Shown: piece after piece, positions 46,831-55,185 of the stretch
Position numbering within the stretch: the first letter of the stretch is position 1
Layout: each line of letters begins with the position of its first letter
NCBI GenBank assembly: GCA_004293905.1
Contig: RDZE01000027.1
Location: 49,929 to 113,928 of the forward strand
Direction of reading: 5' to 3'
DNA: 64,000 bases
Origin: Cytophagales bacterium
GTDB lineage: Bacteria; Bacteroidota; Bacteroidia; Cytophagales; Microscillaceae
Program-made: the position numbers and the translations under genes
The notes under the pieces: model-generated
Databases searched by the model: none
The model's input: only the letters and a program-made list of their open reading frames with translations
Told to the model about the DNA's origin: nothing

Positions 46831-46901
46831 TTGAAAATGAGTTTATTACAAGTGTTTTTTGGTTTTAATGTAAGCCTAAATGGAGTGCATTAGCCCTGCC
46901 T
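46831..46901. repeat. 71-bp direct repeat, copy B
   Basis: Second copy of the element at 45639-45709, same orientation, 1192 bp further on. Both copies contain the same 18-codon frame (MSLLQVFFGF[D/N]VSLNGVH) but with no ribosome-binding site. Confidence 0.9.
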
Positions 46902-47024
46902 GATGAAAAATTAGTATGAGTAGCCTTTTTATTCCTTTTCCTTTTTGTCATCTGTGTCGTCAAAGTAGTTTGAAACTGTGTTTTGCTCCTACTTCATTTT
47001 TTGCAAAAACTATAGTGTTGTTAA

Positions 47025-47057
47025 AAAAAACGCCCCAAAAATTTTGAGGCGTTTTTT
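47025..47057. terminator. Terminator of the Cry-DASH gene
   Basis: AAAAAACGCC (47025-47034) / GGCGTTTTTT (47048-47057) with an inner partly paired CCAAAA/TTTTGA, A and T runs on both sides. It ends the minus-strand gene 33 bases away. Confidence 0.8.
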
Positions 47058-47089
47058 AACTTATGAATCATTCACCATTTTTAACCACA

Positions 47090-48409
47090 TTATTGTGTAA
47101 GCCAAAGTTTTACATATTCGCCTTTAGCATCGTATTGTTTGGCTTGTTTTTCTATGTTAAAATATCTATCTTCGCGTGGGTCGTTGCCTACGCCTGCTAT
47201 ATATGCCCAATTTCCCCAGTTGCTACACACATCATAGTCAATGAGTTTCGCCTCAAAATACATAGCCCCCCACGTCCAATTGATTTTATAATCTTTGGTA
47301 AGAAAACTGGCTACATTCTGCCTTCCTCTGTTCGACATAAATCCGGTAAGATTGAGTTCTCGCATATTAGCATCTACAAACGCAACCCCTGTATTGCCTG
47401 TAGCCCATCGCTGAAAGAGGGTTTTATCTTGTCGCCATTCTACGTTTTTTGGGCGTTGTAGTCCTTGTAATTGAAAAATGCGATTGCCGTATTTTTTGGC
47501 AACCCATTTGAAATAGTCGCGCCATAGAAGTTCAAAAACAAGCCAATAGGTAGAATCGTTTTTGATGATTTTTTGCTCATACAATTTGATTTCTTCATAA
47601 ATTTTTCTGGGTGAAATAGCTCCTACAGCCAACCAAGTAGAAAATTTGGAGGAATAATCAGCCCCAAGTAGTCCATTGCGTGTTTCTTTGTAGCGTGAGA
47701 GCAATTTTTTTTCCCAAAAATACACTTGTAGCCTTGCTAAGGCGGCATTTTCCCCTCCCTCAAAAGAGAGTACAGCGCGGCGGTCATGGGGTGGTTCGTC
47801 TATATTTGTGATTTCTTTGAGTGTAGGTATTTTTTGGGCTTCTGCCTGCAAAGCCTCAGGCAGTGCGTTCATCATTGTAGGGGCTGGGTAGCAAGGGCGT
47901 ATTTTTGAAGAAGATTCTACTTCTTTTCTAAATTGTGTAAAAACATCGGGCAAGGCACTCATCGGAAAGGGCAAATCGAGTGGCACTAGGAGAGTGCTGG
48001 TATAAAAAGTTTCGTAGTTGATACCTTGTTGCCAAAGTTTTTTCTCTACTTGTTGCTCTATTTGTAGTTCTTCGGCAGTAAATTCTTGACTACTGTATAC
48101 CCAACTGCATTGGTGTTTTTGGGCTAATTCGGGGATTATCTCTTCAGGCTTGCCAATCTTAATGACTAAGTCGCTGCCTATATTTTGCAAGTTTTTTTTC
48201 AAATTGAGTACAGTTTCCCAAGTAAATTTGGCTCTTAGGTAGCCTGTGCGAGGAATGCCTAATTCGTTGTTTTGATAGTAGCGAGGGTCAAAGCAATAAA
48301 CCGCCACAATATTTTTGGTTTTTTGGGTAGCCTTGTGGAGCATTTCGTTGTCGTGGAGTCGCAAATCATTGCGAAACCAACAAAGTACAGAAACAGGTTT
48401 TGTATTCAT
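47090..48409 (-). CDS. Cryptochrome DASH / photolyase family
   Basis: 439 aa from the ATG at 48409 (MNTKPVSVLCWFRNDLRLHDN); a longer frame would need a TTG. N-terminal antenna-binding alpha/beta domain (VYCFDPRYYQ, LGIPRTGYLRAKF is a DASH hallmark) and C-terminal FAD domain (GENAALARLQVYFWE, SSKFSTWLAVGAISPRKIYEE, LLWRDYFKWVAKKYG, RGRQNVASFLTKDYKINWTWGA in pieces, VCSNWGNWAYIAGVGNDPREDRYFN). DASH proteins repair cyclobutane dimers in single-stranded DNA and may sense light. Monocistronic with its own terminator. Confidence 0.95.
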   Translation of the reverse strand: MNTKPVSVLCWFRNDLRLHDNEMLHKATQKTKNIVAVYCFDPRYYQNNELGIPRTGYLRAKFTWETVLNLKKNLQNIGSDLVIKIGKPEEIIPELAQKHQCSWVYSSQEFTAEELQIEQQVEKKLWQQGINYETFYTSTLLVPLDLPFPMSALPDVFTQFRKEVESSSKIRPCYPAPTMMNALPEALQAEAQKIPTLKEITNIDEPPHDRRAVLSFEGGENAALARLQVYFWEKKLLSRYKETRNGLLGADYSSKFSTWLAVGAISPRKIYEEIKLYEQKIIKNDSTYWLVFELLWRDYFKWVAKKYGNRIFQLQGLQRPKNVEWRQDKTLFQRWATGNTGVAFVDANMRELNLTGFMSNRGRQNVASFLTKDYKINWTWGAMYFEAKLIDYDVCSNWGNWAYIAGVGNDPREDRYFNIEKQAKQYDAKGEYVKLWLTQ

Positions 48410-48498
48410 AACACTCTTGGGATTTATGTTACAATACAACTTTATGTAAAAAAAAAGTGTTTCGGAATTTTCAGAAAATAAAGATATTTGAAGAAAAA

Positions 48499-48531
48499 AA
48501 ACATTCCACTTTTTAGATTAGTGGAATGTTT
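48499..48531. terminator. Terminator of the aldehyde dehydrogenase gene
   Basis: Perfect stem AAACATTCCACT (48499-48510) / AGTGGAATGTTT (48520-48531), 9-nt loop. On the minus strand it follows the stop codon at 48548 and runs into a T stretch. Confidence 0.8.
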
Positions 48532-48547
48532 TAGCGTTTTAGCAGTA

Positions 48548-49996
48548 TTACTTCATGAAAAATTTGAGCATTTTTTTCACTTGTGGTGTATAGGGGGGGT
48601 ATAAAAATTTAACACTTGTGAGCCCTATTCTTTGTTTCAGTACGGCTCTTTCATTGGAGAAGGCTTGGAAACCAAAATAACCGTGTGTTTTTCCGATGCC
48701 GCTGTTGTTTACGCCTCCAAAAGGTAAATCAGGGTTGGCGATGTGTAGCAAGGTATCGTTGATGCTTGTACCTCCGGCGGTAGTGTTTTGCATCACAAAA
48801 TCTCTTTTGCTTTTGTCTTTGCTGAAAATATAAAGTGCCAAAGGTTTTTCTTTGGTTTTGATATAGTCCGTAGCTTCTTGCAAATGATTGAAGGTTTTGA
48901 TGGGCAAAAGCGGACCAAATATTTCCTCTTTCATTACATTCATATCGTCATTTACATCAGTAATCAAAGTAGGGGCTATGAAATTGTCATTGGCATTCGT
49001 TTCTCCGCCTGCTACCACTTTAGCACCTTTGCTGAGGGCATCTTCAAGTAGATTTTTTACCCTTCCGAAGTGCCTTTGATTGACAATGCGCGTATAGTCA
49101 GGGGTTTGTTCTACGCTTAGGTCGCCTTTTTCGCCTGAATAATATTTTTTTATGTTGCTTTTGATTTCATTGATGAGTTCGTCTTTCACTTTTTCGTGCA
49201 CCAATAGATAGTCGGGTGCAATACAAGTTTGCCCGCAATTCAGAAATTTGCCATAGGTAATTTTTTGGGCAGCGTCTTTGATATTGCTTGTTTCGTCTAT
49301 CACTACGGGCGATTTTCCACCCAATTCTAATGTAACAGAAGTAAGGTGTTCGGCAGCCGCTTTCATTACTATTTTGCCAAGCATGGGGCTACCTGTGAAA
49401 AATATGTGGTCAAAAGGTTTTTTGAGCAGTTCGGTTGCTACTTGTGCATCACCTTCAAAAACAAAAACTTCTTCGGGTTTGAAAACAGCTTGCACCGTTT
49501 TTTTGATGAATGCGGAGGTGTGTGGCGTCATTTCAGAAGGTTTGAGAATGGCGGTGTTGCCTGCGGCAATGGCATACATCAAAGGGTCAAAAGTGAGGTT
49601 GTAGGGGTAGTTCCAAGGGGCTATGATGAGGCAAACGCCTTTGGGCTCGGGGAGTACTTGAGAAGAAGTGCCAAGCATATTCATGGGCGTACTCGCTGAT
49701 TTGGGGCGCATCCAACGATGAAGTTTGGCGTTGATGTGTTTGATGGAGGCTAATATGGGAAATACTTCTGAGAGATTGATTTCAGTAGGTGATTTTTTAA
49801 AATCTTTGTACATCGCTTCGTGAAGTTCTTCCAAATGACTCATCATATAGTCTTTGAAGCGATTGAGTGTGGCTATGCGCTCGCGTGCGGTGGTATTTTT
49901 AAGGGTTTGTGCATGCTTCTTTTGAAGTTGAAATAGGTTGTCTACTTCTTGAGTAAGGGTGAGCGCGTTTTCAGTGAGGGTAGCTACGTTTTCCAT
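48548..49996 (-). CDS. Aldehyde dehydrogenase, ALDH3-like
   Basis: 482 aa. NAD(P)-dependent aldehyde oxidation. The motifs are complete: IIAPWNYPYNL, GNTAILKPSE, FTGSPMLGKIV, catalytic Glu in LELGGKSPVVID, catalytic Cys in FLNCGQTCIAPDY, EEIFGPLLPI, and the C-terminal GGVNNSGIGKTHGYFGF. The length (shorter than the 500-aa class) and a hydrophobic-basic tail (FLYPPYTPQVKKMLKFFMK) fit the ALDH3 group, which often associates with membranes and acts on fatty or aromatic aldehydes. Monocistronic. Confidence 0.94.
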   Translation of the reverse strand: MENVATLTENALTLTQEVDNLFQLQKKHAQTLKNTTARERIATLNRFKDYMMSHLEELHEAMYKDFKKSPTEINLSEVFPILASIKHINAKLHRWMRPKSASTPMNMLGTSSQVLPEPKGVCLIIAPWNYPYNLTFDPLMYAIAAGNTAILKPSEMTPHTSAFIKKTVQAVFKPEEVFVFEGDAQVATELLKKPFDHIFFTGSPMLGKIVMKAAAEHLTSVTLELGGKSPVVIDETSNIKDAAQKITYGKFLNCGQTCIAPDYLLVHEKVKDELINEIKSNIKKYYSGEKGDLSVEQTPDYTRIVNQRHFGRVKNLLEDALSKGAKVVAGGETNANDNFIAPTLITDVNDDMNVMKEEIFGPLLPIKTFNHLQEATDYIKTKEKPLALYIFSKDKSKRDFVMQNTTAGGTSINDTLLHIANPDLPFGGVNNSGIGKTHGYFGFQAFSNERAVLKQRIGLTSVKFLYPPYTPQVKKMLKFFMK

Positions 49997-50246
49997 GAGT
50001 ATATAGAGTGATTATGATAGTTGTTTTTATGTAGTGAGTTTTCAAAGTTACTAAATTTTCTTGAAATAATACAAACTTTTATTTTATTTTTTATTAATAG
50101 TTTGATTTTCAATGGCTTATATTTTTTATTAATTCTAATATTAATTTATTGTTAAATTTTTATTAATTTTGTGTTACTTTTTTAGTCTATTTTACGTTTT
50201 ATTATTTACCTTAAATCATTCATTCATTTTTATTTTTTCAAAAAAA

Positions 50247-50253
50247 AGGAGGT
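50247..50253 (+). promoter_or_regulatory. Strong Shine-Dalgarno ahead of the 50265 gene
   Basis: An AAGGAGG sequence lies about 11 bases before the ATG at 50265. Most genes in this window have no such site; this one decides the start over an upstream in-frame alternative at 50169. A TAATTTTG -7 box is at 50164-50171. Confidence 0.55.
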
Positions 50254-50264
50254 TTTATAAGAAG

Positions 50265-50993
50265 ATGAAACATTGGAAAATCACCCTGATTACATTTGTA
50301 TTTATTGTGCATACTGTCAAAGCACAGCATTTTGATTCTTTGTATTATTTTGGCAACGACAGTATGACCGATGGCAGGTACGTTGTCTTAGAAGAATTTG
50401 TAGCTCAACTGCGCGAAAAAAGGACTAAATTGAAAGAAGAGGAGCGTTTTTTGGCACATGCTTTCCAAACTACACAGGGTAGGTTTTTAAAAAATTATAC
50501 TTCTTATGTTCGTTTCGAGTACATTTTTGAGTCGCAGTCTTTTAACTGTGTATCGGGTACGGCGTTGTTGGTAACGGTAGTGGGCGCGTTAGGGTTTCAG
50601 TACGAAATTCACGAAACGCCTTTTCATACTTACTTGATAGTGCATTTGAAAAGTGGAAAGAAAATATTGTTAGAATCGACCGATTTTGAAAATGGTTTTG
50701 TAGAAGATAGCTTACAAATTATCTACAGGGAACATTTATACACGAATGGCAGAACTTTAGCACAACCCGATGTTATGGATTTTCGCCCTAACTTTACACC
50801 CTTCAATCAAGTGATTTCTTTAAAACAGTTAGCGGGTTTGCAATATTTCAATGAAGGCGTAGTAGCTTATAACACACAAAATTATGCAGCAGCTGAGGTT
50901 TTCTTGCAACAGGCTTTTGCATTGTATCCTTCGGCACGTGTGGAACGTTTGAGAGAGTCTTGTTTGGTACAACAGTCCAAGAAAAAGCATTGA
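50265..50993 (+). CDS. Exported transglutaminase-like protein
   Basis: 242 aa from the ATG at 50265 (MKHWKITLITFVFIVHTVKAQ, signal peptide). A 32-residue longer frame exists but the Shine-Dalgarno and the signal peptide favour this start. The middle has a plausible Cys-His-Asp triad: Cys95 (FNCVSGTALLV), His121 (PFHTYLIV) and Asp140 (LLESTDFENG), spaced as in transglutaminase-like cysteine hydrolases. The C-terminus has a TPR-like stretch (YFNEGVVAYNTQNYAAAEVF). Possible peptidase or peptide-crosslinking role in the periplasm. No close known relative is recognised. A phosphatase gene follows 78 bases later. Confidence 0.65.
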   Translation: MKHWKITLITFVFIVHTVKAQHFDSLYYFGNDSMTDGRYVVLEEFVAQLREKRTKLKEEERFLAHAFQTTQGRFLKNYTSYVRFEYIFESQSFNCVSGTALLVTVVGALGFQYEIHETPFHTYLIVHLKSGKKILLESTDFENGFVEDSLQIIYREHLYTNGRTLAQPDVMDFRPNFTPFNQVISLKQLAGLQYFNEGVVAYNTQNYAAAEVFLQQAFALYPSARVERLRESCLVQQSKKKH

Positions 50994-51071
50994 TATTTAT
51001 GCAGATATTTAAAAATTATCTATACTTTTGTTGCATTAAAATAAATTATCCATTTTTTTTTTATCTCTCTT

Positions 51072-52763
51072 ATGTGGTTACGCAATATCGTTTATTCTCT
51101 TATATTCATATCATTTTTCAACCCTATTTTAAAGGCTCAGAATAAAAAAACAACACAAACATCTACTGAAGAAATGCCTCGTTTGATAGTAGGCATTGTG
51201 ATAGACCAAATGCGTTTTGAATATTTGCAACGTTTTTCAAGCCGTTTTTCAAAAGAGGGTTTTGTGCGTCTTATGCAAGAAGGTTTTGAATGTAGAAATA
51301 CACACTATAATTACATTTCTACGGAAACCGCCTGCGGGCATGCCTCCATTCACACAGGTACGGTGCCTGCTTATCATGGCATCATTGCTAATTTGTGGTT
51401 TGAGAAAGGAAACAATCGATATTGTGTGAGCGATAGCACCGAAAAAACAGTAGGAGCGGAAACCCTCAATGGCAATATGTCGCCAAGAACATTGCTTGCA
51501 ACTACTTTTGCCGACCAGATGCGCTTGGCAAGCAATCACAAAGCCCTGACTTATGCCGTTTCTATCAAAGACAGAGGGGCAATACTTCCCATAGGGCATA
51601 CAGGCAATGCGGCTTATTGGTTTGACCGCACCGCAGGGAAATTTATCAGTAGTACCTATTATATGAACAATCTGCCTGCTTACATACAAAAATACAACGA
51701 ACAAAAACCCGCCGACACTTATTTGCAACAAACTTGGAATACTTACTATCCCATAGAAACCTATACAAACAGTGTAGCCGATAATAATAACTATGAAAAT
51801 TTAAGTTATTTTTATGGAAAAGAAACACCTACTTTCCCTTACGATTTGGCTGCCATCACACAAGCGGCTCTTAAGGCAAACAAGAAACCCTATGATATGC
51901 TTACTGCCACTCCTTTTGGCAATCAATTGGTAAAAGAGATGGCTTTTTTGCTCTTAGAAAATGAACCCTTAGGCAAAGACACTATTACCGATTTTTTAAG
52001 TGTTAGTTTCTCCTCACCCGATATTGCAGGACATTCATTCGGACCTCATTCCGTAGAAATTGAAGACATTTATATCCGCTTGGACTTAGAAATTGCGGCA
52101 CTTTTGAAGAAATTAGATGAAAAAGTAGGCAAAGGCAAATACCTCATCTATCTTACTGCCGACCATGCCGCCTCCGAAGTGCCCGCTTATCTGAAAGATG
52201 TAAAAGTACCTTCGGGCTATTGGGCAGAAAAAGAAATCAACGAAAAACTCAATCAGCATCTTGTTCAGGCGTATGGTGAAGGCAAATGGGTACTGCAAGG
52301 CAACGACCAGCAAATTTACCTTAATAGAGAATTGGCATTGCAAAAGAAAATAGACATAGTACAAGTGCGCAAAACTACTGCTGATTTTTTAAGGGTATTG
52401 CCACAGGTATTTGACGTGTTTACTATTGATGAATTGCGTACTCCCTCCGATGAATATTTGCGTAGCTTCTTGCAAAATGGTATTTATCACAAACGCTCAG
52501 GCGATGTCTGCATCATTGTCAATCATGGTATTTTGAGTGATTATTGGAAAAAAGGAGGTACTTCGCACGGTACACATTATCGCTACGATACTCATATTCC
52601 TTTACTTTGGTATGGTTGGAAAATAAGCAAGGGATACAGCGTAGAGCCTGTAAAAATCATAGACATAGCCCCTACGATTACGACTTTGCTCCGCGTGCAA
52701 TTTCCAAGCAGCAGTGTAGGAAACCCCATAGAAGACGTTTTTGAATCCTTAGACGAGGAGTAA
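51072..52763 (+). CDS. pafA: PafA-type alkaline phosphatase
   Basis: 563 aa with a signal peptide (about residues 1-23, ending LKAQ). Alkaline-phosphatase superfamily: metal site VGIVIDQMRFEYL, nucleophile Thr86 in STETACGHASIHTGTVP (Thr in place of Ser, as in PafA of flavobacteria), SFSSPDIAGHSFGPHS, LTADHAASEVP, and a late His in GTSHGTHYRYDTHIPLLW. PafA is a periplasmic, largely phosphate-independent monoesterase that releases phosphate from organic compounds. Complete gene. Confidence 0.9.
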   Translation: MWLRNIVYSLIFISFFNPILKAQNKKTTQTSTEEMPRLIVGIVIDQMRFEYLQRFSSRFSKEGFVRLMQEGFECRNTHYNYISTETACGHASIHTGTVPAYHGIIANLWFEKGNNRYCVSDSTEKTVGAETLNGNMSPRTLLATTFADQMRLASNHKALTYAVSIKDRGAILPIGHTGNAAYWFDRTAGKFISSTYYMNNLPAYIQKYNEQKPADTYLQQTWNTYYPIETYTNSVADNNNYENLSYFYGKETPTFPYDLAAITQAALKANKKPYDMLTATPFGNQLVKEMAFLLLENEPLGKDTITDFLSVSFSSPDIAGHSFGPHSVEIEDIYIRLDLEIAALLKKLDEKVGKGKYLIYLTADHAASEVPAYLKDVKVPSGYWAEKEINEKLNQHLVQAYGEGKWVLQGNDQQIYLNRELALQKKIDIVQVRKTTADFLRVLPQVFDVFTIDELRTPSDEYLRSFLQNGIYHKRSGDVCIIVNHGILSDYWKKGGTSHGTHYRYDTHIPLLWYGWKISKGYSVEPVKIIDIAPTITTLLRVQFPSSSVGNPIEDVFESLDEE

Positions 52764-52772
52764 ATTTTCATC

Positions 52773-54221
52773 TCACCATCGTTTTTTGTCTATCCAAATA
52801 ATGTCTTTGCCATTGCGCAATTTGCGATGACCATAGAGCAGATAATGTCCCTTGTACCATTTTTTGGCTATAAAATTAGGTACAAAAGCCACGTTGTCCG
52901 TTTCTAAATCACTGAGCGTATCTTTTTTAGCAGTACTTTCTTTACTCACATCATTGGCACCTCTTCTGATGTGTTTAGAATACCAATAATACCCATCAAT
53001 AAAAGCCATCTGAACACTGTCTTTTTGCAATTGAAAAACAGAAAGAGGTTGTAGTTCACTTCTTGTTACAAATCTATCACGCGTACTGACAATCAACGGA
53101 TAGCTATTTTTGATTTCACAATTAGAGCCTTCTATCTCTAAAAGGAGGGCATGAGAATAGTTATAAGTATACTCTGGTAAAAGTGCATGATAGCTCCAAT
53201 GCAAAGGATAGGCAAAATCGGTAAGTAGCCAATAATTACCCCCTTGCTGCGTAAATTGTGTGCTAATGGCTTCAAAACCAAAGAAAAAGCCCGTTTTGCG
53301 CGCTTCTCTCTTGAGTACTTTTTGCCTATAGCGCGTTCTTTGTTTTTCAGAATGAATGTAGTCGAAAAAACCATCTAACTCTCCAAAATTTTTCTTTTGC
53401 ATACACACCAATTCCGAGCGATTGTCTTGTGTATTTTGCCACTTTGCCACCAAAAAACCTTTGGGCAAATACCAATCTTGGGGACTAAAAAGAGCCAATA
53501 AAACAGTTTGTTTTTGCAAGCTATCATAAATAGCAATACCATCTAAAAGGTAAAAACGCTCATCTTGCAAGGTGTGGCTCTCTATCACTTTTCCCTCACT
53601 CAATACCTTGACAATGAGGTTGCTTTTTCTGTTTTTCTCTTTCTGATAAAGCACTATATTGAGCCTATTCTGTTGCCATTCCTCTACCAAAGTTCTAAAA
53701 TAAACTTCCCCCTCTATTTGTATAGGCAAAATGGTTGTTTGGGCTTGTTTCCAATGATAGTAAAGACTCATAGGTTTTTCGCGCAGGTATCCTAACAAGT
53801 ATACTCCTTGTTTATCAGCCGCAAAATTTTTGACATCAAAATTACGGATATAATGGAAAGTACTTTGCTCAACAAAACCCTTATTATTGATTTTAAACAC
53901 CTGATAATCATCTTCGTAGTAGCTATAAAAAAGCAAATAAATTTGTTTGCCTACCACCGTAGAATATCCAAAATACAATCCCTTTTGTACTGCGAGTGTA
54001 GTTTGCCAATATACCTGCCCCAATGTATCATAAAGCGTACAAGAAAAGCGTTGCGTTTTCTGCATTTCACTATAGTCAATCAGTGCAAAACCTTCCTCCT
54101 CTATAGGCACTAAAGCCATTGATTCCTGCAAGTCAATAGGTACTTCTATGGGAAAGCCTTGCCCCGCAGTTTGCCCCATTCCGACCAAACTCCACAGAAA
54201 ACAGAAAAAAAAACTTCTCAT
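52773..54221 (-). CDS. Secreted protein of unknown function
   Basis: 482 aa. A signal peptide (MRSFFFCFLWSLVGMGQTAG) and no other membrane segment. The rest alternates short strands and aromatic-rich turns (ALIDYSEMQKTQRFSCTLYD, GKQIYLLFYSYYEDDYQVF, GVYLLGYLREKPMSLYYHW), which suggests a beta-propeller or beta-sandwich built from irregular repeats. Many Tyr/Trp and a basic C-terminus (HRKLRNGKDIIWIDKKRW). No catalytic motif or sorting domain recognised. Convergent with pafA, 9 bases apart; not obviously linked to a neighbour. Confidence 0.7.
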   Translation of the reverse strand: MRSFFFCFLWSLVGMGQTAGQGFPIEVPIDLQESMALVPIEEEGFALIDYSEMQKTQRFSCTLYDTLGQVYWQTTLAVQKGLYFGYSTVVGKQIYLLFYSYYEDDYQVFKINNKGFVEQSTFHYIRNFDVKNFAADKQGVYLLGYLREKPMSLYYHWKQAQTTILPIQIEGEVYFRTLVEEWQQNRLNIVLYQKEKNRKSNLIVKVLSEGKVIESHTLQDERFYLLDGIAIYDSLQKQTVLLALFSPQDWYLPKGFLVAKWQNTQDNRSELVCMQKKNFGELDGFFDYIHSEKQRTRYRQKVLKREARKTGFFFGFEAISTQFTQQGGNYWLLTDFAYPLHWSYHALLPEYTYNYSHALLLEIEGSNCEIKNSYPLIVSTRDRFVTRSELQPLSVFQLQKDSVQMAFIDGYYWYSKHIRRGANDVSKESTAKKDTLSDLETDNVAFVPNFIAKKWYKGHYLLYGHRKLRNGKDIIWIDKKRW

Positions 54222-54312
54222 TCTATTTATTTTTAATTGGAAAAAAATATATTTGCATGAATTTTAATACAATCTCTACTAAAAAAAAGTTTGCCCCAGC
54301 ACTACCAACAAC

Positions 54313-55161
54313 ATGGATACCATCATATCAACTTGGGTTTTAAGCATCGTTCTACTGCTGATAATTGTTAATATTATCATCGTTAGAAGCTACCCACGTA
54401 GTAGTTGGGCAAAAAAAATCAGAGCTTTTCTCAATCCTTCACGCGCACAAGAAAAAGACAAACCATTCCAAAGCACCTACGAACCCCGCACCAGCGACCG
54501 CGTAGCTACGGGCATCTCAGAAACCTCTGAAAATAGGGTTGCACCTCTCGATTACCAAGCAACTGCTAATAATCAGCCTCCCGACGATATGCGCAATAAA
54601 AAAGAAAAAGCGCGCGAACTCTACTACAAAAAATTATACGAAGAAGTTACTAAGTTCAATATCAGCACCGAAAATTTAGACTACGAAAGTCTGCAAATGC
54701 TTGCCGATTCGCACGCCAAAATTGGCAACAAAGCCGAAGCTATCAAAATCTATGATATGGCTCTTGAGCGTGCTACCCACAATATTTTGAAAGACAAAGC
54801 CATCACACTTTTTAGTATGGAAGCCTACGAAGATGCTTTCAGAGTGCTGCAACAGTACAACCCCAAATACTTGCACGAAGACATTATGCAAGATGATTTT
54901 TCATTGTTGGGTATCTTGTCAAAATGTTATATCCACTTCCGCGATTATGAAAAAGCAATAGAATTATTAAGACCCGTAGTGATAAGTAATCCACGTGTGA
55001 GTAAAGATATGATATACAACTTGGCTTCGCTCTACGAAAGGCGCAACACCAAAGAAGACCTACAGGAAGCCTTAGAACTTTACGAGAAAATTTACTTGGT
55101 AGAGGCTGGATTCAAAGATGTGAGGGAAAAAATGAATCGCCTCATGAACCAACTTCTATGA
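54313..55161 (+). CDS. Membrane-anchored TPR protein
   Basis: 282 aa. An N-terminal anchor (about residues 6-25, VLSIVLLLIIVNIIIV), a polar linker (about 35-95) and four to five TPR-like helical pairs (SLQMLADSHAKIGNKAEAIKIYDMA, LLGILSKCYIHFRDYEKAIELLRPV, MIYNLASLYERRNTKEDLQEALELYEK). TPR domains hold protein partners. It lies 24 bases before methylmalonyl-CoA mutase in the same run, so it may tether or scaffold a partner there, but this is only positional. Confidence 0.8.
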   Translation: MDTIISTWVLSIVLLLIIVNIIIVRSYPRSSWAKKIRAFLNPSRAQEKDKPFQSTYEPRTSDRVATGISETSENRVAPLDYQATANNQPPDDMRNKKEKARELYYKKLYEEVTKFNISTENLDYESLQMLADSHAKIGNKAEAIKIYDMALERATHNILKDKAITLFSMEAYEDAFRVLQQYNPKYLHEDIMQDDFSLLGILSKCYIHFRDYEKAIELLRPVVISNPRVSKDMIYNLASLYERRNTKEDLQEALELYEKIYLVEAGFKDVREKMNRLMNQLL

Positions 55162-55185
55162 TGATTCAAACCCAAAGAAATACGC

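Larger units (their letters stand above)
46703..47089. other. Gene-free stretch with repeat copy B and a terminator
   Basis: 387 bp without a credible gene. It holds the second repeat copy (46831-46901) and the terminator hairpin of the cryptochrome gene (47025-47057). The rest is AT-rich and shows nothing further. Confidence 0.6.

Noticed and set aside
47063..47461. 132-codon open frame on the plus strand
   Set aside because: Starts inside the cryptochrome terminator and runs antisense through the conserved FAD domain of Cry-DASH.
51249..51731. 160-codon open frame on the minus strand
   Set aside because: Antisense to the catalytic half of the PafA-type phosphatase; its composition follows from the sense codons.
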